DNA of 64,000 nucleotides from Prorocentrum cordatum (Eukaryota; Sar; Dinophyceae; Prorocentrales; Prorocentraceae). The notes below the pieces were generated by a model that saw only the letters and a program-made list of their open reading frames with translations, searched no databases and was not told the DNA's origin. A program made the translations under genes and the position numbers. Shown here piece after piece: positions 47,436 to 57,396 of this stretch; within the stretch, counting starts at the first letter, position 1, and every line of letters starts with the position of its first letter. The stretch is from contig CAUYUJ010018549.1 of NCBI GenBank assembly GCA_963575745.1, forward strand, positions 1 through 64,000, in the 5' to 3' direction.

Positions 47436-47985
47436 ACCTCGTAAAGCTCTTCGTTATCGATGAGCTAGAGGAATTCCGGCGTTGAGCTAGATGGCCCACC
47501 CGGCCAGAAAGGACAATGTGACAACTTACCTCGTAGAGCTCTTCGGCAACGATGAGCTAGAGGAATTCCGGCGCAAGGTGGAGCTAGTGACTCGTAGAGC
47601 TTCCCTAAGCTAGCAGCTGGAAGATTAAGAGTAATACCTCGTAGAGCTCTTCGCCATCGATGAGCTAGAGGAATTCCAGCGCGGGGTGGAGCTAGTATCT
47701 CGTAGAGCTTCCCTTAGAAGGTACTGCTGGAAGCTCAAGTGTAATTCCGGGGCGCTGCAGAGCTAGTGACTCGTAGAGCTTCCCCTAGGAAGTTATTGCT
47801 GGAAGCTTCAGAGTAATACCTCGTACAGCTCTTCATCATCGATGAGCTAGAGGAATTCCGGCGCGGGGCGGAGCTAGTAACTCGTAGAGCTTCCCTTAGC
47901 AAGTTATTGCTGGAAGCTTAAGAGTAATTCCGGGGAGCTGGACAGCTAGTTGGCAAGAAAAATCTCGACGGACCTTTTGCTGACT
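47436..47985 (+). mobile_element. Stack of nested family A and B left ends
   Basis: Successive left ends occur at 47436 (A), 47528 (A), 47589 (B), 47636 (A), 47697 (B), 47768 (B), 47818 (A) and 47879 (B). Each begins right after a T in a site that is T^T in the interrupted element (ACAACTT, GAGCTAGT or GTAAT). Confidence 0.75.
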
Positions 47986-49094
47986 TAACTCGTAGAGCTT
48001 CCCTTAGCAAGTTATTGCTGGAAGCTTAAGAGTAATTCCGGGGAGCTGGAGAGCTAGTTGGCAAGAAAAATCTCGACGGACCTTTTGCTGACTTTTGGTC
48101 GGTTGAAAATTTTGTTCTCAAAATTTGACCATTCGTTAGAGCTCTAGTATTTTTTCCCATGATATTCGATCTTATTCCCGCTCGCCATCTTGATCTCAGC
48201 TCGATCGGGTAACTTTGAAAGCCAAAAAGCAGGCAGGCGGGAACGGCCGTTTCGAGTCATCTTGATACGCGCTGTCGGTTTTCTCAAGATAACTCGAGCT
48301 TCAGGACAACTACAGAGCTGGTCAGCACAGCTAATGCATTCAGAATGATCAGGCGCGTTCGCCTGTTGAATCCAGAGGTCTGAACTCGGTCTGCTAGCCG
48401 AGCTAGGGTCGCAAACCTATTCGTATTATTCGAGTCATTGTAGCAGACGCTCTCGGTTTTTCGTACTTAACTCGATCTGTAGGGCAGCCACAGAGCTGAT
48501 AATCACAGAAATCGATTGAGAATTATCAGGCGCGTTCGTCTGTTGAATCAAGAGCTCTGAACTCGGCCTGCTCCCCGAGCTAGGTTCGCGAACCTATTGG
48601 TATTGTTCGAGTCATCTTGAGAAGTGCTCTCGGTTTTCTGTACTTAAATCGTGCTGGGGGAGGGCTACAGTGCTGCTGGTCACAGGAAATCGATTTCGAG
48701 ACATCAGGCGCGTCCGTTCGTCGAACCGAGAGCTCGGAACTCGGTCTGCTGCTCGAACGAGATCCGCGAAACTGTTGTATTATTCGAGTCATCCTGAGAG
48801 GTACTCTCGGTTTTCTGCACTTAACTCAGGCTGTATGGGGGGCTGCAGAGCTGGTAATCACAGGAATCGATCCGCAGACATCAGACGCGTCCGCCTGTCG
48901 CATTCAGAGGTCTGAACTCGGTTTCATACTCGAGCTCGATTGGAAAACTGTTCGTTTGTTTTGTTAGAGTCATCTTGAGAGGTCTATGATCGCTTGGGCT
49001 GAAAAACTAGTCGTTCTCTGAAATTCTTTTCCACATTATATTTTGTCAGGAAGCTCTACGAGTCCCCCTGCGGTTGAAAGGTTGACGGTTTACC
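47879..49094 (+). mobile_element. Family B element B10 with 107-bp tandem duplication
   Basis: AACTCGTAGAGCTTCC through CTGACTT is present twice, at 47879-47985 and 47986-48092. Leader, about four 178-bp units and a damaged hairpin (CTGCGGTTGAAAGG, TTTACC) follow. It is almost identical to B11 from about 48105 to 49060. Confidence 0.7.
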
Positions 49095-49913
49095 CCGGCC
49101 AGAAAGGACAAAGTGTTAACTTTTGGTCGGTTTTGCAATTTTTTGAAAGATATTTGTCAATTCATTTTGAGAAAGCAGATTTTTACTCCGAGCATTGAGA
49201 TATAAACTTCGTTCCCTGAGCAGCTCAGCCCTCTAAAGCCATTTTCAGTACCAGTTCACTTGGAGCAACCGACTTCATGTTGACTCCGAAAAATCTCAAC
49301 TTGAAGTCTTTGTAGAAAAGCTCCCAGAAGCTCTCCCTTTAATCCTGAGCTTTCTCACGGATACAAGGAGCTCTACGAGGTTCCCGGCGGTGACCAGGTT
49401 GCTGCTGTCCCTCCTCGGGGATCTCAGCGGTGGCCTGGCCCGTCGGGGGCCTCCTCAAGCCTGTCTCCTCAGGCTGCCCCCTGGGCGGCCGTGGGCGCGC
49501 GTGGGTGCGCGCTGGCCCATAAGTTCGTGTACTTCGTCGGCTGCAACCTCCTGGACGTGCTGCGCATAGGTCGCTGCATTTGTACTCTGCTCGTGTTAGC
49601 GGGTGAGCCCACACGTGCCGCTGGAGGCGCAAGGCCGCTACCTGTTGCACTTGTATCTTTGCTGTTTGCTTGTGATACTCTTGGGAGCCCAGCACTTACC
49701 AGTTTTGCTCTGGCAGTTGAGAAGGACACTTTGACCGTTTTTGTTGCAGCAGATTTCATCACGTACCGACTTTCACCTTCACGGGGTTGGGATAAGTTTC
49801 TTGAAGAACTCGAGGACGAACACTATCGTGATCTGGAGGCTAGTAGGTGCCCTACTTGTCGAGCTTATCGGTATTCTACTTCCAGTTGTGGGCAGTGTGA
49901 TCTTAAGAGGAAG

Positions 49914-51026
49914 ATGGTTCCGACTTCTGATGATGATATGGGAACTGAGGGCAACGGAGAGAAGCGACAGAGGAAGCTCCTGGAAGATAGACGTCTTCTT
50001 GGTGATGCCGAGGGTGGTGGAGGTGGGGCAGTTAGTGGGAATGGAAGTGGTAGTAGTGGAGGAGGAGGAGGTGATGCTGGAGATCTGGCCACTATGCTCC
50101 GTGCACAGTTCGATGCCATGCGTGAAGATATGCAGAGGATGCTTATGCAGAACTCTGTTGACATCAAAGAGCAGATTCAAACGAGGGTATCAGAGCAGGT
50201 TGCCCCTATTGCTTCGTCGGTGCAGGAGATTCGTTCAGCTCAGGAGGCCCAGGCGAAAGAGATCAAAGCACTTCAGTCTCAGATGAACTCTAGAGATCCC
50301 TGGGCAGATTCATCATCTCTGGGAGGTGCGTCTACTCGTGATTCTCGTACTGCTGACTTCCAGAGACCCTTTGTACCACATGTTCCGACTTGGATCCAGG
50401 TGAGCGGCTTCGCGCAAGAGGACCCCCGAAAGGTTGAAACTCGAGATAAGGCCAAGATCCAGGTCACCACGGTTAGGAACATGATAGGTAAGTTGTACAC
50501 ACTATCGCAAGCACGGGAGAGTGACGTTACTAAGATCTTCGACAGAGGTAGGACGGACGGGGATATCGCTTCCAATCGATTTGGTGTGACCAAGTTTCGC
50601 ATATACTTCATGCCAGGGACTTCGAAAGAGACGGTCTGGGAAGTACGCAACGAGTGGGCCTCAGCCTGGTCCAATTCGTGCCCTGATCTGGTCGGTTGTC
50701 AGAATAGTTTTGGACCATGCAAAGATCGACACCTCGGTTGGTTTGTCCAACCGGCACCACAGGACCGACGTAGAGTGGGGGAGACTCGCAAGGCGACTGC
50801 GATCTTTCATAAGCTCAAGACTGTTGCCACTGCTCTCATCACTTTTGAGCCTGAAGGGCCTGCAAAGGCTTGGGCATACCTGCAGAAGGATAGTCAGAGT
50901 GATAAAGTGTGTGTAGGTACGTGGACGGATACCGTGGGATGGAAGTTCGTGTCCGAGCGGGTCCAGCACATCGATCCAGATCTGGACTGCAAGACTTGGG
51001 AGAGGCAGGTGAATAGCAGCTCGTGA
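49914..51026 (+). CDS. LINE copy 3 ORF1 (coiled-coil RNA-binding protein)
   Basis: The start is the first in-frame ATG (MVPTSDDDMG), giving about 370 residues. The frame is open upstream to at least 49491 and includes a possible zinc knuckle, CPTC then CGQC at about 49848-49898, so a longer N-terminus is possible if translation starts at a non-ATG codon. A Gly/Ser-rich stretch (about 50010-50080) leads to a coiled coil (about 50090-50290, MREDMQRMLMQNSVD then VQEIRSAQEAQAKEIKAL). The C-terminal half contains RFGVTKFRIYFMPG, matching the RARLYFQNG block of copy 4, and is probably an RRM-like domain. It ends at TGA 51024-51026, directly followed in the same frame by ORF2. The role as RNP-forming chaperone is inferred from L1 ORF1p-like layout. 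Confidence 0.7.
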   Translation: MVPTSDDDMGTEGNGEKRQRKLLEDRRLLGDAEGGGGGAVSGNGSGSSGGGGGDAGDLATMLRAQFDAMREDMQRMLMQNSVDIKEQIQTRVSEQVAPIASSVQEIRSAQEAQAKEIKALQSQMNSRDPWADSSSLGGASTRDSRTADFQRPFVPHVPTWIQVSGFAQEDPRKVETRDKAKIQVTTVRNMIGKLYTLSQARESDVTKIFDRGRTDGDIASNRFGVTKFRIYFMPGTSKETVWEVRNEWASAWSNSCPDLVGCQNSFGPCKDRHLGWFVQPAPQDRRRVGETRKATAIFHKLKTVATALITFEPEGPAKAWAYLQKDSQSDKVCVGTWTDTVGWKFVSERVQHIDPDLDCKTWERQVNSSS

Positions 51027-51036
51027 CGGTGCCCAG
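51021..51036 (+). promoter_or_regulatory. Candidate stop-codon readthrough site, LINE copy 3
   Basis: TGA CGG TGC C joins ORF1 and ORF2 in one frame. The same ten bases occur in copy 2 at 42108-42117; copy 4 has TAG AGG TGC C at 62971-62980. UGA followed by CGG is a known readthrough context in some plant RNA viruses. Function here is inferred. Confidence 0.5.
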
Positions 51037-54000
51037 CTTCTGTTGGAGGTTGGAACGTTCGGAGGTTGGGAAGATACACCTCCGAGTGCATGAATCACAT
51101 TGCCGAATTAAAGATTTCCATCGTCGGGGTCCAAGAGAGCCAGTTCTTACACGACTTGGATCTTGCAGATGCGGGTTGGGATATACATCGCTCGGCAGAT
51201 GAAGGGGAGAACGTGGGGAGACGGGCTGCCATCTTGTGCCGAGGTGTATGGAGACATCTGCTTATCGATGTTGTGTGTGGTCGCCGCTGGGTCATTGCAA
51301 TCTTTCGCAAGCTCATCTTCGTTTCTGTCTATCTCCCTCATAAGGAGTCTGAGCGGGGTGCACAGGGTGAAGCACGCCGTTCTCCTGAAGGGTTTCTTGC
51401 TAGTTTCAAGCTCTATACGGACGTGTTATCGGATCTTGTTGCACATGTCTCTGCGGCCAAAAAGCGATTTCACATTGAGGAGGTTGTTACCTCGGCTGAC
51501 GCCAACGTGGAGGTTTTCCCGCACCACAGGATCAATGGGGTGGAGGTTACGGGGGAGGCGGTGAATGGGCCTATACGTAAGAGGGGGAGGTCTAGTGGAG
51601 GTGACGAAAGTAGAGCCAACAGGATGAGGGAGATGTACTCGGGGGCCTTTCTGAAGACCATGGAGGCCCTCAAGTTGCAGCTAGCCAACACTTTTGGGAC
51701 TCGTCAGCCTACTTGGAGACACAATTCGAGCACATACGAGCACGTCTATGACTATCTTGCGGTCCCAGCTTCTTGGATGACTCCAGAGGTGACTTGTTCT
51801 TGGGTTGTGCCGTCCCAGGTCCCACGGTCGGAGGCGACGGAAAGGACGTTTAGCGATCACAAGCTCTTGTGTGCCGATATGCCCGCCCAGCATGCTCAGT
51901 TGAGGTATCGACGTCGGCCTCAGCTCAAGACCTGGAAGCTTCAGCCAGGGTTCGAGCTCCAGCAGACAGCCGGCTTGGAGAGAGCGATTTGCCAGCCCGA
52001 GCTCGTGAATCAGATCCACACGGATGTAGGTTTTGAGGTCATGACACAGAGTATACTTGAGGGTGCCAGTGAGACTTTGGATATCTCCCGTTCCCGTGGT
52101 CAGCCTGTTTCAGACTATCCCAGATATTCGGAGGAGGATTTACTGATAAAGGAGGAGTTCTTTAAGGTCAGGAAGAGGTGGAGGGTGGCACGATATGGCG
52201 GGGCTAACGTGGGACAGGAGGAGTACGAGAGAGTCCAGGAGGAGTACAAGGGGACAGCAAGGAGGTGGCGTCGAGTACGTAAGCGTCATGATCGTGCATG
52301 TGAGCTTTACCGTATTCGTGATGGTGTCCGTCGTAGGCCTGTTATTACGCACATGTATGTTGACGGGGTCCTCACGCGTGACCAGGAGAAGTGGATTGAG
52401 GGCCTTCGGCGGCATGGGCTCCTGAGGTACTCCAGCGATCCCCACCGACAGGACACCAACGCGTGCTTGGATGAGCTTAAGAACCAGTGTAAGGCCCTGC
52501 GAGACTCTGGAGAGCCCCACCGCAACCCGATCAACATGGGTCTCTTGCTGGAGGCACGGTCTAGACTCAGGGAAGGACGGGCAACAGGTGCAGACGGGGT
52601 GACGTCGTCGGTGCTCAAAGCATTGCCATGGGAAGCCCTCCGACACATACTTACCTTATTCCGTTTGCTGTACGATCAGAAACATGTTTCACCGAAGTCC
52701 TGGAGAGAGATCTTGGTATGCTTGATGCCTAAGAATCCCAAGGCTCGTGATTTTGAAGAAACGCGGGCCCTCTCACTTCTTTCTCATTTTGGTAAGTGGT
52801 ATAGCAGTTGTCTATGTGTACTTCTAGAGCACCGCGTTCGGCAGGCTGCACCGCCAGGTTGCAACTTATATGGCTTTATTGCGGGGCACAAATGTTATGA
52901 GGTCACGGCCCCCCTCAAACGTCTTGCTCAACACGGCGTTGTGTGGGGGAAGGAGGAGAGTCTTTATCTTGCAAGTGCTGACATTGAAAAGGCGTTTGAT
53001 AATTTCACGGTGAGATGTGCAGCAGAGGCGCTTTTATTCCATCATGTCCATCCTGCCCTTGTGTATGCTGTCTTTGAGAGTTATGCTTGTAATACGGCAG
53101 AGATCAGCTTCCAACAGTGTTCTACGACCATCTCGTGGGATACTTGCATACGTACAGGCTCCTTGGAGGCGCCTTTGCTGTTTGTTGCCCAGACACTTCG
53201 TATGCTTGCACCAGTGACGGCAGGTTGGAGGCAGTCTGGATACGGCGTCAGGCTCACTGATGAGGCATCCAATCTCTTGGTCAACCACTGGCTGTGGGCA
53301 GACAATATTTTGCTGGCAGCAGCTTCCAGGCGAGAACTGACTCATATGCTCGAGGACTTGACTGGGGTCCTCCACCGCTTCGGTTTCAACTGGAAAGCAT
53401 CTTCGATGGAGTTCTTGGCTTGTGGCGTTCAAGGTCCATTGCAGGATATCCGCCTGCCTGTACCGGGGCTCCTGCCTGCTGAGATGGGTAGGAAGCGTTC
53501 TCGTGGGGCTTCCCAGAGCGCCGCAGGCCCTTCGGAGGAGATGATAGTGAGGCAGGTGGAGAGGATGGAGGTTCTCGGCACGCTATTGGATGTACGATTT
53601 CAGGATCATGACGACATTAAGCACCGACCGGAGAAGGCACGGAGGGTCTTCATGAGTGAGAATTCTTTTTACTCGTCGCCCGTGGTTCCGCTTCGTTGTA
53701 AGTTTCAGCGTTATGATAGCAGGGTCAGAAGTTGCTTTCTGTACGGCTTGGAGGGTACGACTCTGGATTCGAGTAGTCTCCAACAGATACATGCAGCTGA
53801 AGGCAACTTCTTGTCCACCATGAGACGTCTCAAAAAGAAGATCACGGAGTCCTGGGGAGAGTACTGGGGCAGGAGGATTAAGGGTGGCCGTCGCTTATTG
53901 AAGTGGGCCCGTAAGCCTTCGATGGTCCAGCTCGCCCTTCATCGCCAGTGGCTCTTCGCCAAACATGTTGTGAGCACAATCCATGAGGAACATAGTCGGG

Positions 54001-55295
54001 TGGATGAGGACGCACTCAGTCAGGGCATTCTTTATCATGAGCCACGAGATCCTGATATTTTTGGTGGTTCGCAGCGTTTCTTGGAGTTATCGGTTCCCTC
54101 GCCTACCCCGAATGCCAGACAGCTCAACAGTTCGTGTAGGAGAAAGGCACAGAGCGCATCTTCCTTGGAAAGTAGATCAGTTCGCAGACGTATATCGGAG
54201 AACACGGCATATGAGCATCACGATTCACAACATGTACATGAGCCTGTTCGTAAGCGGGTACGCCATACCTATGCACGGGAGGAGGAAGGAGGATTGCCCA
54301 CTGCCAGTATGCAGAGCGCCTTGACGATGATGCACGCGTCGGGGGAGTGGACTGAGCAGCGTGACGTACATGTTAGAGCTCTCCCTGGGGGCCGAAGGTT
54401 TACTAGAGCCTGTCGTCATCGAGTCTTGACGGGACTCAGGCCTTGGTTCGAGGTCTTCGAGCACACGCGCGGGGTTCATTGGGATCGCACGATGGTCTGG
54501 AATGAAACTGGCTGGCGTTCTTTCCTGGTGGGTACCCTGGCCGCCCTGGACTTGGATGATCTTCTCGAGTTCTGCCTTCTTCGGGATCCCTTCACGGGTG
54601 AGTTCAAGCAGGAGGAGGAGGGGGAGGAGAAGTCTGAGGAGCAGCAACGACGGGAAAATGAACGGGTGGCGAAACGACTGGCCGCGATAAATGATGATGA
54701 AACCACTTGGCGTGGGGAAGGGGGTGGATATGGCTTGGAGCTCCGTGGGGATAGCCAGTGTGTTGTGCGCTGGCTTAATGGAAGATATCGCTGTCATAAT
54801 GAAGTATACCGCCGCACGATCAAGGGTATGCAGAACCGCCTCCACAGAATGAGTGAGGACCATCATCTTGTCACGGCTGAAGTGGGAAGGGATATGTGGA
54901 AATGGGTGTATAGGGAGGGCAACGATGAGGCGGACTATGAGACACATCTTGCACGTGAGGGTAAAGTAACTTCTGATGTTCGTTGGAATCATAACACTCT
55001 TTATCATATTAGATCGGGTCATTATATTGTTCGTGCACTTAGAGGAGCTTTTGACGGTGGGCGGTGTGAGCGTGGCACCTCGTGTGGCTGGGTTATTGAT
55101 GTTTATCTTGTTCCCTCTCTTCCTCCTCACCAGCTTCCCCCTGGACTTGTGCAGGGTGGATGGCACCCTGGAGTTGGCCGCAGAGGTTTCATGATCCCTA
55201 GCCATTGCACGATCACACAGGCTGAGTTGGCAGCTGCACATTCTCTTCTCAATGGCATTGCCGAGATGTGTATACACGTACAACTTGGCAGGTGA
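51027..55295 (+). CDS. LINE copy 3 ORF2: APE endonuclease, reverse transcriptase, permuted RNase H
   Basis: The frame continues from ORF1 past one TGA with no further stop for 1,422 codons; it has no ATG before the APE motif GGWNVRRLG at 51045-51071, which argues for readthrough or a non-ATG start. APE: VGVQES (about 51126), VYLPH (about 51330), SADANVE (about 51494), VYDYLAV (about 51745), FSDHKLL (about 51850). Reverse transcriptase: RATGADGV (about 52577), motif A ADIEKAFDNF (52977-53009), RTGSLEAPLL (about 53152), motif C WADN (Asp codon 53301, Asn 53304). RNase H-like end: GDSQCVVRWL (Asp 54750), YREGNDEADYE (Asp 54933), AFDGGRCERG (Asp 55053), TQAELAAAHSLL (Glu 55224), in permuted order. 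It makes cDNA by target-primed reverse transcription at the nicked hairpin. Confidence 0.85.
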   Translation, partial: RCPASVGGWNVRRLGRYTSECMNHIAELKISIVGVQESQFLHDLDLADAGWDIHRSADEGENVGRRAAILCRGVWRHLLIDVVCGRRWVIAIFRKLIFVSVYLPHKESERGAQGEARRSPEGFLASFKLYTDVLSDLVAHVSAAKKRFHIEEVVTSADANVEVFPHHRINGVEVTGEAVNGPIRKRGRSSGGDESRANRMREMYSGAFLKTMEALKLQLANTFGTRQPTWRHNSSTYEHVYDYLAVPASWMTPEVTCSWVVPSQVPRSEATERTFSDHKLLCADMPAQHAQLRYRRRPQLKTWKLQPGFELQQTAGLERAICQPELVNQIHTDVGFEVMTQSILEGASETLDISRSRGQPVSDYPRYSEEDLLIKEEFFKVRKRWRVARYGGANVGQEEYERVQEEYKGTARRWRRVRKRHDRACELYRIRDGVRRRPVITHMYVDGVLTRDQEKWIEGLRRHGLLRYSSDPHRQDTNACLDELKNQCKALRDSGEPHRNPINMGLLLEARSRLREGRATGADGVTSSVLKALPWEALRHILTLFRLLYDQKHVSPKSWREILVCLMPKNPKARDFEETRALSLLSHFGKWYSSCLCVLLEHRVRQAAPPGCNLYGFIAGHKCYEVTAPLKRLAQHGVVWGKEESLYLASADIEKAFDNFTVRCAAEALLFHHVHPALVYAVFESYACNTAEISFQQCSTTISWDTCIRTGSLEAPLLFVAQTLRMLAPVTAGWRQSGYGVRLTDEASNLLVNHWLWADNILLAAASRRELTHMLEDLTGVLHRFGFNWKASSMEFLACGVQGPLQDIRLPVPGLLPAEMGRKRSRGASQSAAGPSEEMIVRQVERMEVLGTLLDVRFQDHDDIKHRPEKARRVFMSENSFYSSPVVPLRCKFQRYDSRVRSCFLYGLEGTTLDSSSLQQIHAAEGNFLSTMRRLKKKITESWGEYWGRRIKGGRRLLKWARKPSMVQLALHRQWLFAKHVVSTIHEEHSRVDEDALSQGILYHEPRDPDIFGGSQRFLELSVPSPTPNARQLNSSCRRKAQSASSLESRSVRRRISENTAYEHHDSQHVHEPVRKRVRHTYAREEEGGLPTASMQSALTMMHASGEWTEQRDVHVRALPGGRRFTRACRHRVLTGLRPWFEVFEHTRGVHWDRTMVWNETGWRSFLVGTLAALDLDDLLEFCLLRDPFTGEFKQEEEGEEKSEEQQRRENERVAKRLAAINDDETTWRGEGGGYGLELRGDSQCVVRWLNGRYRCHNEVYRRTIKGMQNRLHRMSEDHHLVTAEVGRDMWKWVYREGNDEADYETHLAREGKVTSDVRWNHNTLYHIRSGHYIVRALRGAFDGGRCERGTSCGWVIDVYLVPSLPPHQLPPGLVQGGWHPGVGRRGFMIPSHCTITQAELAAAHSLLNGIAEMCIHVQLGR

Positions 55296-55557
55296 CTGTT
55301 TGTGTATAATATCTGCATAGCTCCGCTGTTGTAAGATACATGCTTAGCCCCACTGTTTCTTGATGTGTGTATATTCCTGTGCAGCTACGCTGTTGTATCA
55401 TATATGCACAGCTACGCTGACTTGTATATCGCACAGCTCCGCTGTTAGTGCTTAGGTTGCCTGTAGGTAATCCTACCGCTGGCCCTGCCCCCTAAGGGGG
55501 CTCGAATCGGGCCCCGCAGACCGCAGACCAGGTTGACGGTTCACCGCCGGCGCCAGT

Positions 55558-56570
55558 TTGGTCGGTGGAAAATTTTGTTCTCAAAATTTGACCATTCGTT
55601 AGAGCTCTAGTGTTTTTTCCCATGATATTCGATCTTATTCCCGCTCGCCATCTTGATCTCAGCTCGATCGGGTAACTTTGAAGGCCAAAAAGCAGGCAGG
55701 CGGGAACGGCCGTTTCGAGTCATCTTGATACGCGCTGTCGGTTTTCTCAAGATAACTCGAGCTTCAGGACAACTACAGAGCTGGTCAGCACAGCTAATGC
55801 ATTCAGAATGATCAGGCGCGTTCGCCTGTTGAATCCAGAGGTCTGAACTCGGTCTGCTAGCCGAGCTAGGGTCGCAAACCTATTCGTATTATTCGAGTCA
55901 TTGTAGCAGACGCTCTCGGTTTTTCGTACCTAACTCGATCTGTAGGGCAGCCACAGAGCTGATAATCACAGAAATCGATTGAGAATTATCAGGCGCGTTC
56001 GTCTGTTGAATCAAGAGCTCTGAACTCGGCTTGCTCCCCGAGCTAGGTTCGCGAACCTATTGGTATTGTTCGAGTCATCTTGAGAAGTGCTCTCGGTTTT
56101 CTGTACTTAAATCGTGCTGGGGGAGGGCTACAGTGCTGCTGGTCACAGGAATCGATTTCGAGACATCAGGCGCGTCCGTTCGTCGAACCGAGAGCTCGGA
56201 ACTCGGTCTGCTGCTCGAACGAGATCCGCGAAACTGTTGTATTATTCGAGTCATCCTGAGAGGTACTCTCGGTTTTCTGCACTTAACTCAGGCTGTATGG
56301 GGGGCTGCAGAGCTGGTAATCACAGGAATCGATCCGCAGACATCAGACGCGTCCGCCTGTCGCATTCAGAGGTCTGAACTCGGTTTCATACTCGAGCTCG
56401 ATTGGAAAACTGTTCGTTTGTTTTGTTAGAGTCATCTTGAGAGGTCTATAATCGCTTGGGCTGAAAAACTAGTCGTTCTCTGAAACTCTTTTCCACATTA
56501 TATATTGTCAGGAAGCTCTACGAGTCCCCCGGCGGTAAGAAAGGTTGACGGTTTACCGCCGGCGCCCAGT
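55558..56570 (+). mobile_element. Family B element B11, left end missing
   Basis: Leader from TGGTCGGTGGAAAA, four or five 178-bp units, GGAAGCTCTACGAGT, an intact type B hairpin, and CCCAGT at 56570. Nearly identical to 48105-49060. Confidence 0.7.
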
Positions 56571-57189
56571 TGGTCGACCCGACCAGAAAAGAAGATTCCC
56601 GGAGAGTTCGCTGAGAGCTAAAGGGTTTAAGATTTGAAGCCGGACGGTGGTGGTGGCCGCCAGGAGCTCCTCCACGGCGGTCGACGGGCCCCACCGGGTT
56701 TTTTTTCCCGGAGAGCTCCCTGAGATCTAAAGGGTTAAAGATTGGAAGCTGGACGGTGGTGGTGCCCGCCAGCAGCCCATCTCCGCCGCTCCACGATCCC
56801 CGCAGCGGCTTTTTCGACCCGGCAGCTGGTCCGGGGGAGCTTCCGGCAAGCTTCCACGCGTGCCTGCACGCGTGGAGGCACACGTGGAAGAGTGTCTGGC
56901 AGCGCTTCGGCAGCGCTGCAGGAGAGCTTCCCAGAGCTCTCCAGGAAAGATTTCCTGTCCCGAAAGAGTCTCTACGCTGTTCGCTCTCCAGGTTTTACAC
57001 GCTACCAAGTGACCCGGCAACGTGTCCGGGAGAGCTGCTGGCAAGCTTCGACGCGTGCCTGCGCGCGTTAAAGCACGCATGGAAGCGTTTCTGGTAGCGC
57101 TTCAGCAGCGCTGCAGGGAAGCTTCCCTGAGCTCTCCAGGAAGATTTCGCGTTCCAAAGAATCTCTTCGCTCTCCGGGTTTCGGGCTCG
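56571..57189 (+). mobile_element. Family A fragment and three family C pieces
   Basis: 56571-56594 is an A fragment. C left ends are at about 56595 and 56707 (CCGGAGAG). C right-end remnants occur near 56990 (GGTTTTACACGCTACCAAGT) and 57168 (GCTCTCCGGGTTTCGGGC). Confidence 0.6.
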
Positions 57190-57396
57190 TACAGAAGACA
57201 ATCTAGAAGCATCGGGGGCGTTGGGCTGTTCCATCCGAGAGGTCTCAAATTGCCTGGGCTGAAAAACTATTTTTTTTCTGTGTAATTTCAATATGTTGTC
57301 AGGAAGCTCTACGAGTCTCCCGGCGGTAAGAAAGGTTGACGGTTTACCGCCGGCGCCCAGTTTCGGATGCTACCAGATGTTGTAACGTTTGGTTGG
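57190..57396 (+). mobile_element. Family B right-end fragment, then small C and A pieces
   Basis: The B end has GGAAGCTCTACGAGT, hairpin and CCCAGT at 57361. 57362-57375 resembles a C terminus (TTCGGATGCTACCAG). 57376-57396 is family A interior. Confidence 0.55.

Larger units (their letters stand above)
49402..55525 (+). mobile_element. LINE copy 3, full coding capacity
   Basis: 6.1 kb, flanked by GACCAGGTTG at 49392-49401 and 55526-55535, in the hairpin loop of A9. ORF1 and ORF2 are free of frameshifts. The 230-bp 3' UTR has repeated GCACAGCTCCGCTGTT-like words (55315-55450) and a GGGGC/GCCCC hairpin at about 55496-55515; it has no poly(A) tail, unlike copies 1 and 2. Confidence 0.9.
49095..55557 (+). 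mobile_element. Family A element A9, host of LINE copy 3
   Basis: The left part is missing. The interior begins with GGCCAGAAAGGACAAAG and has GAGCTCTACGAGGT and the 5' hairpin arm at 49366-49401. The 3' half resumes at 55526 and ends GCGCCAGT at 55557. Confidence 0.7.

Noticed and set aside
55485-55525. tRNA-like T-arm (GGCTCGAATC) in the 3' UTR of LINE copy 3
   Set aside because: No A-box, acceptor or anticodon arm could be fitted; it may be only a hairpin.
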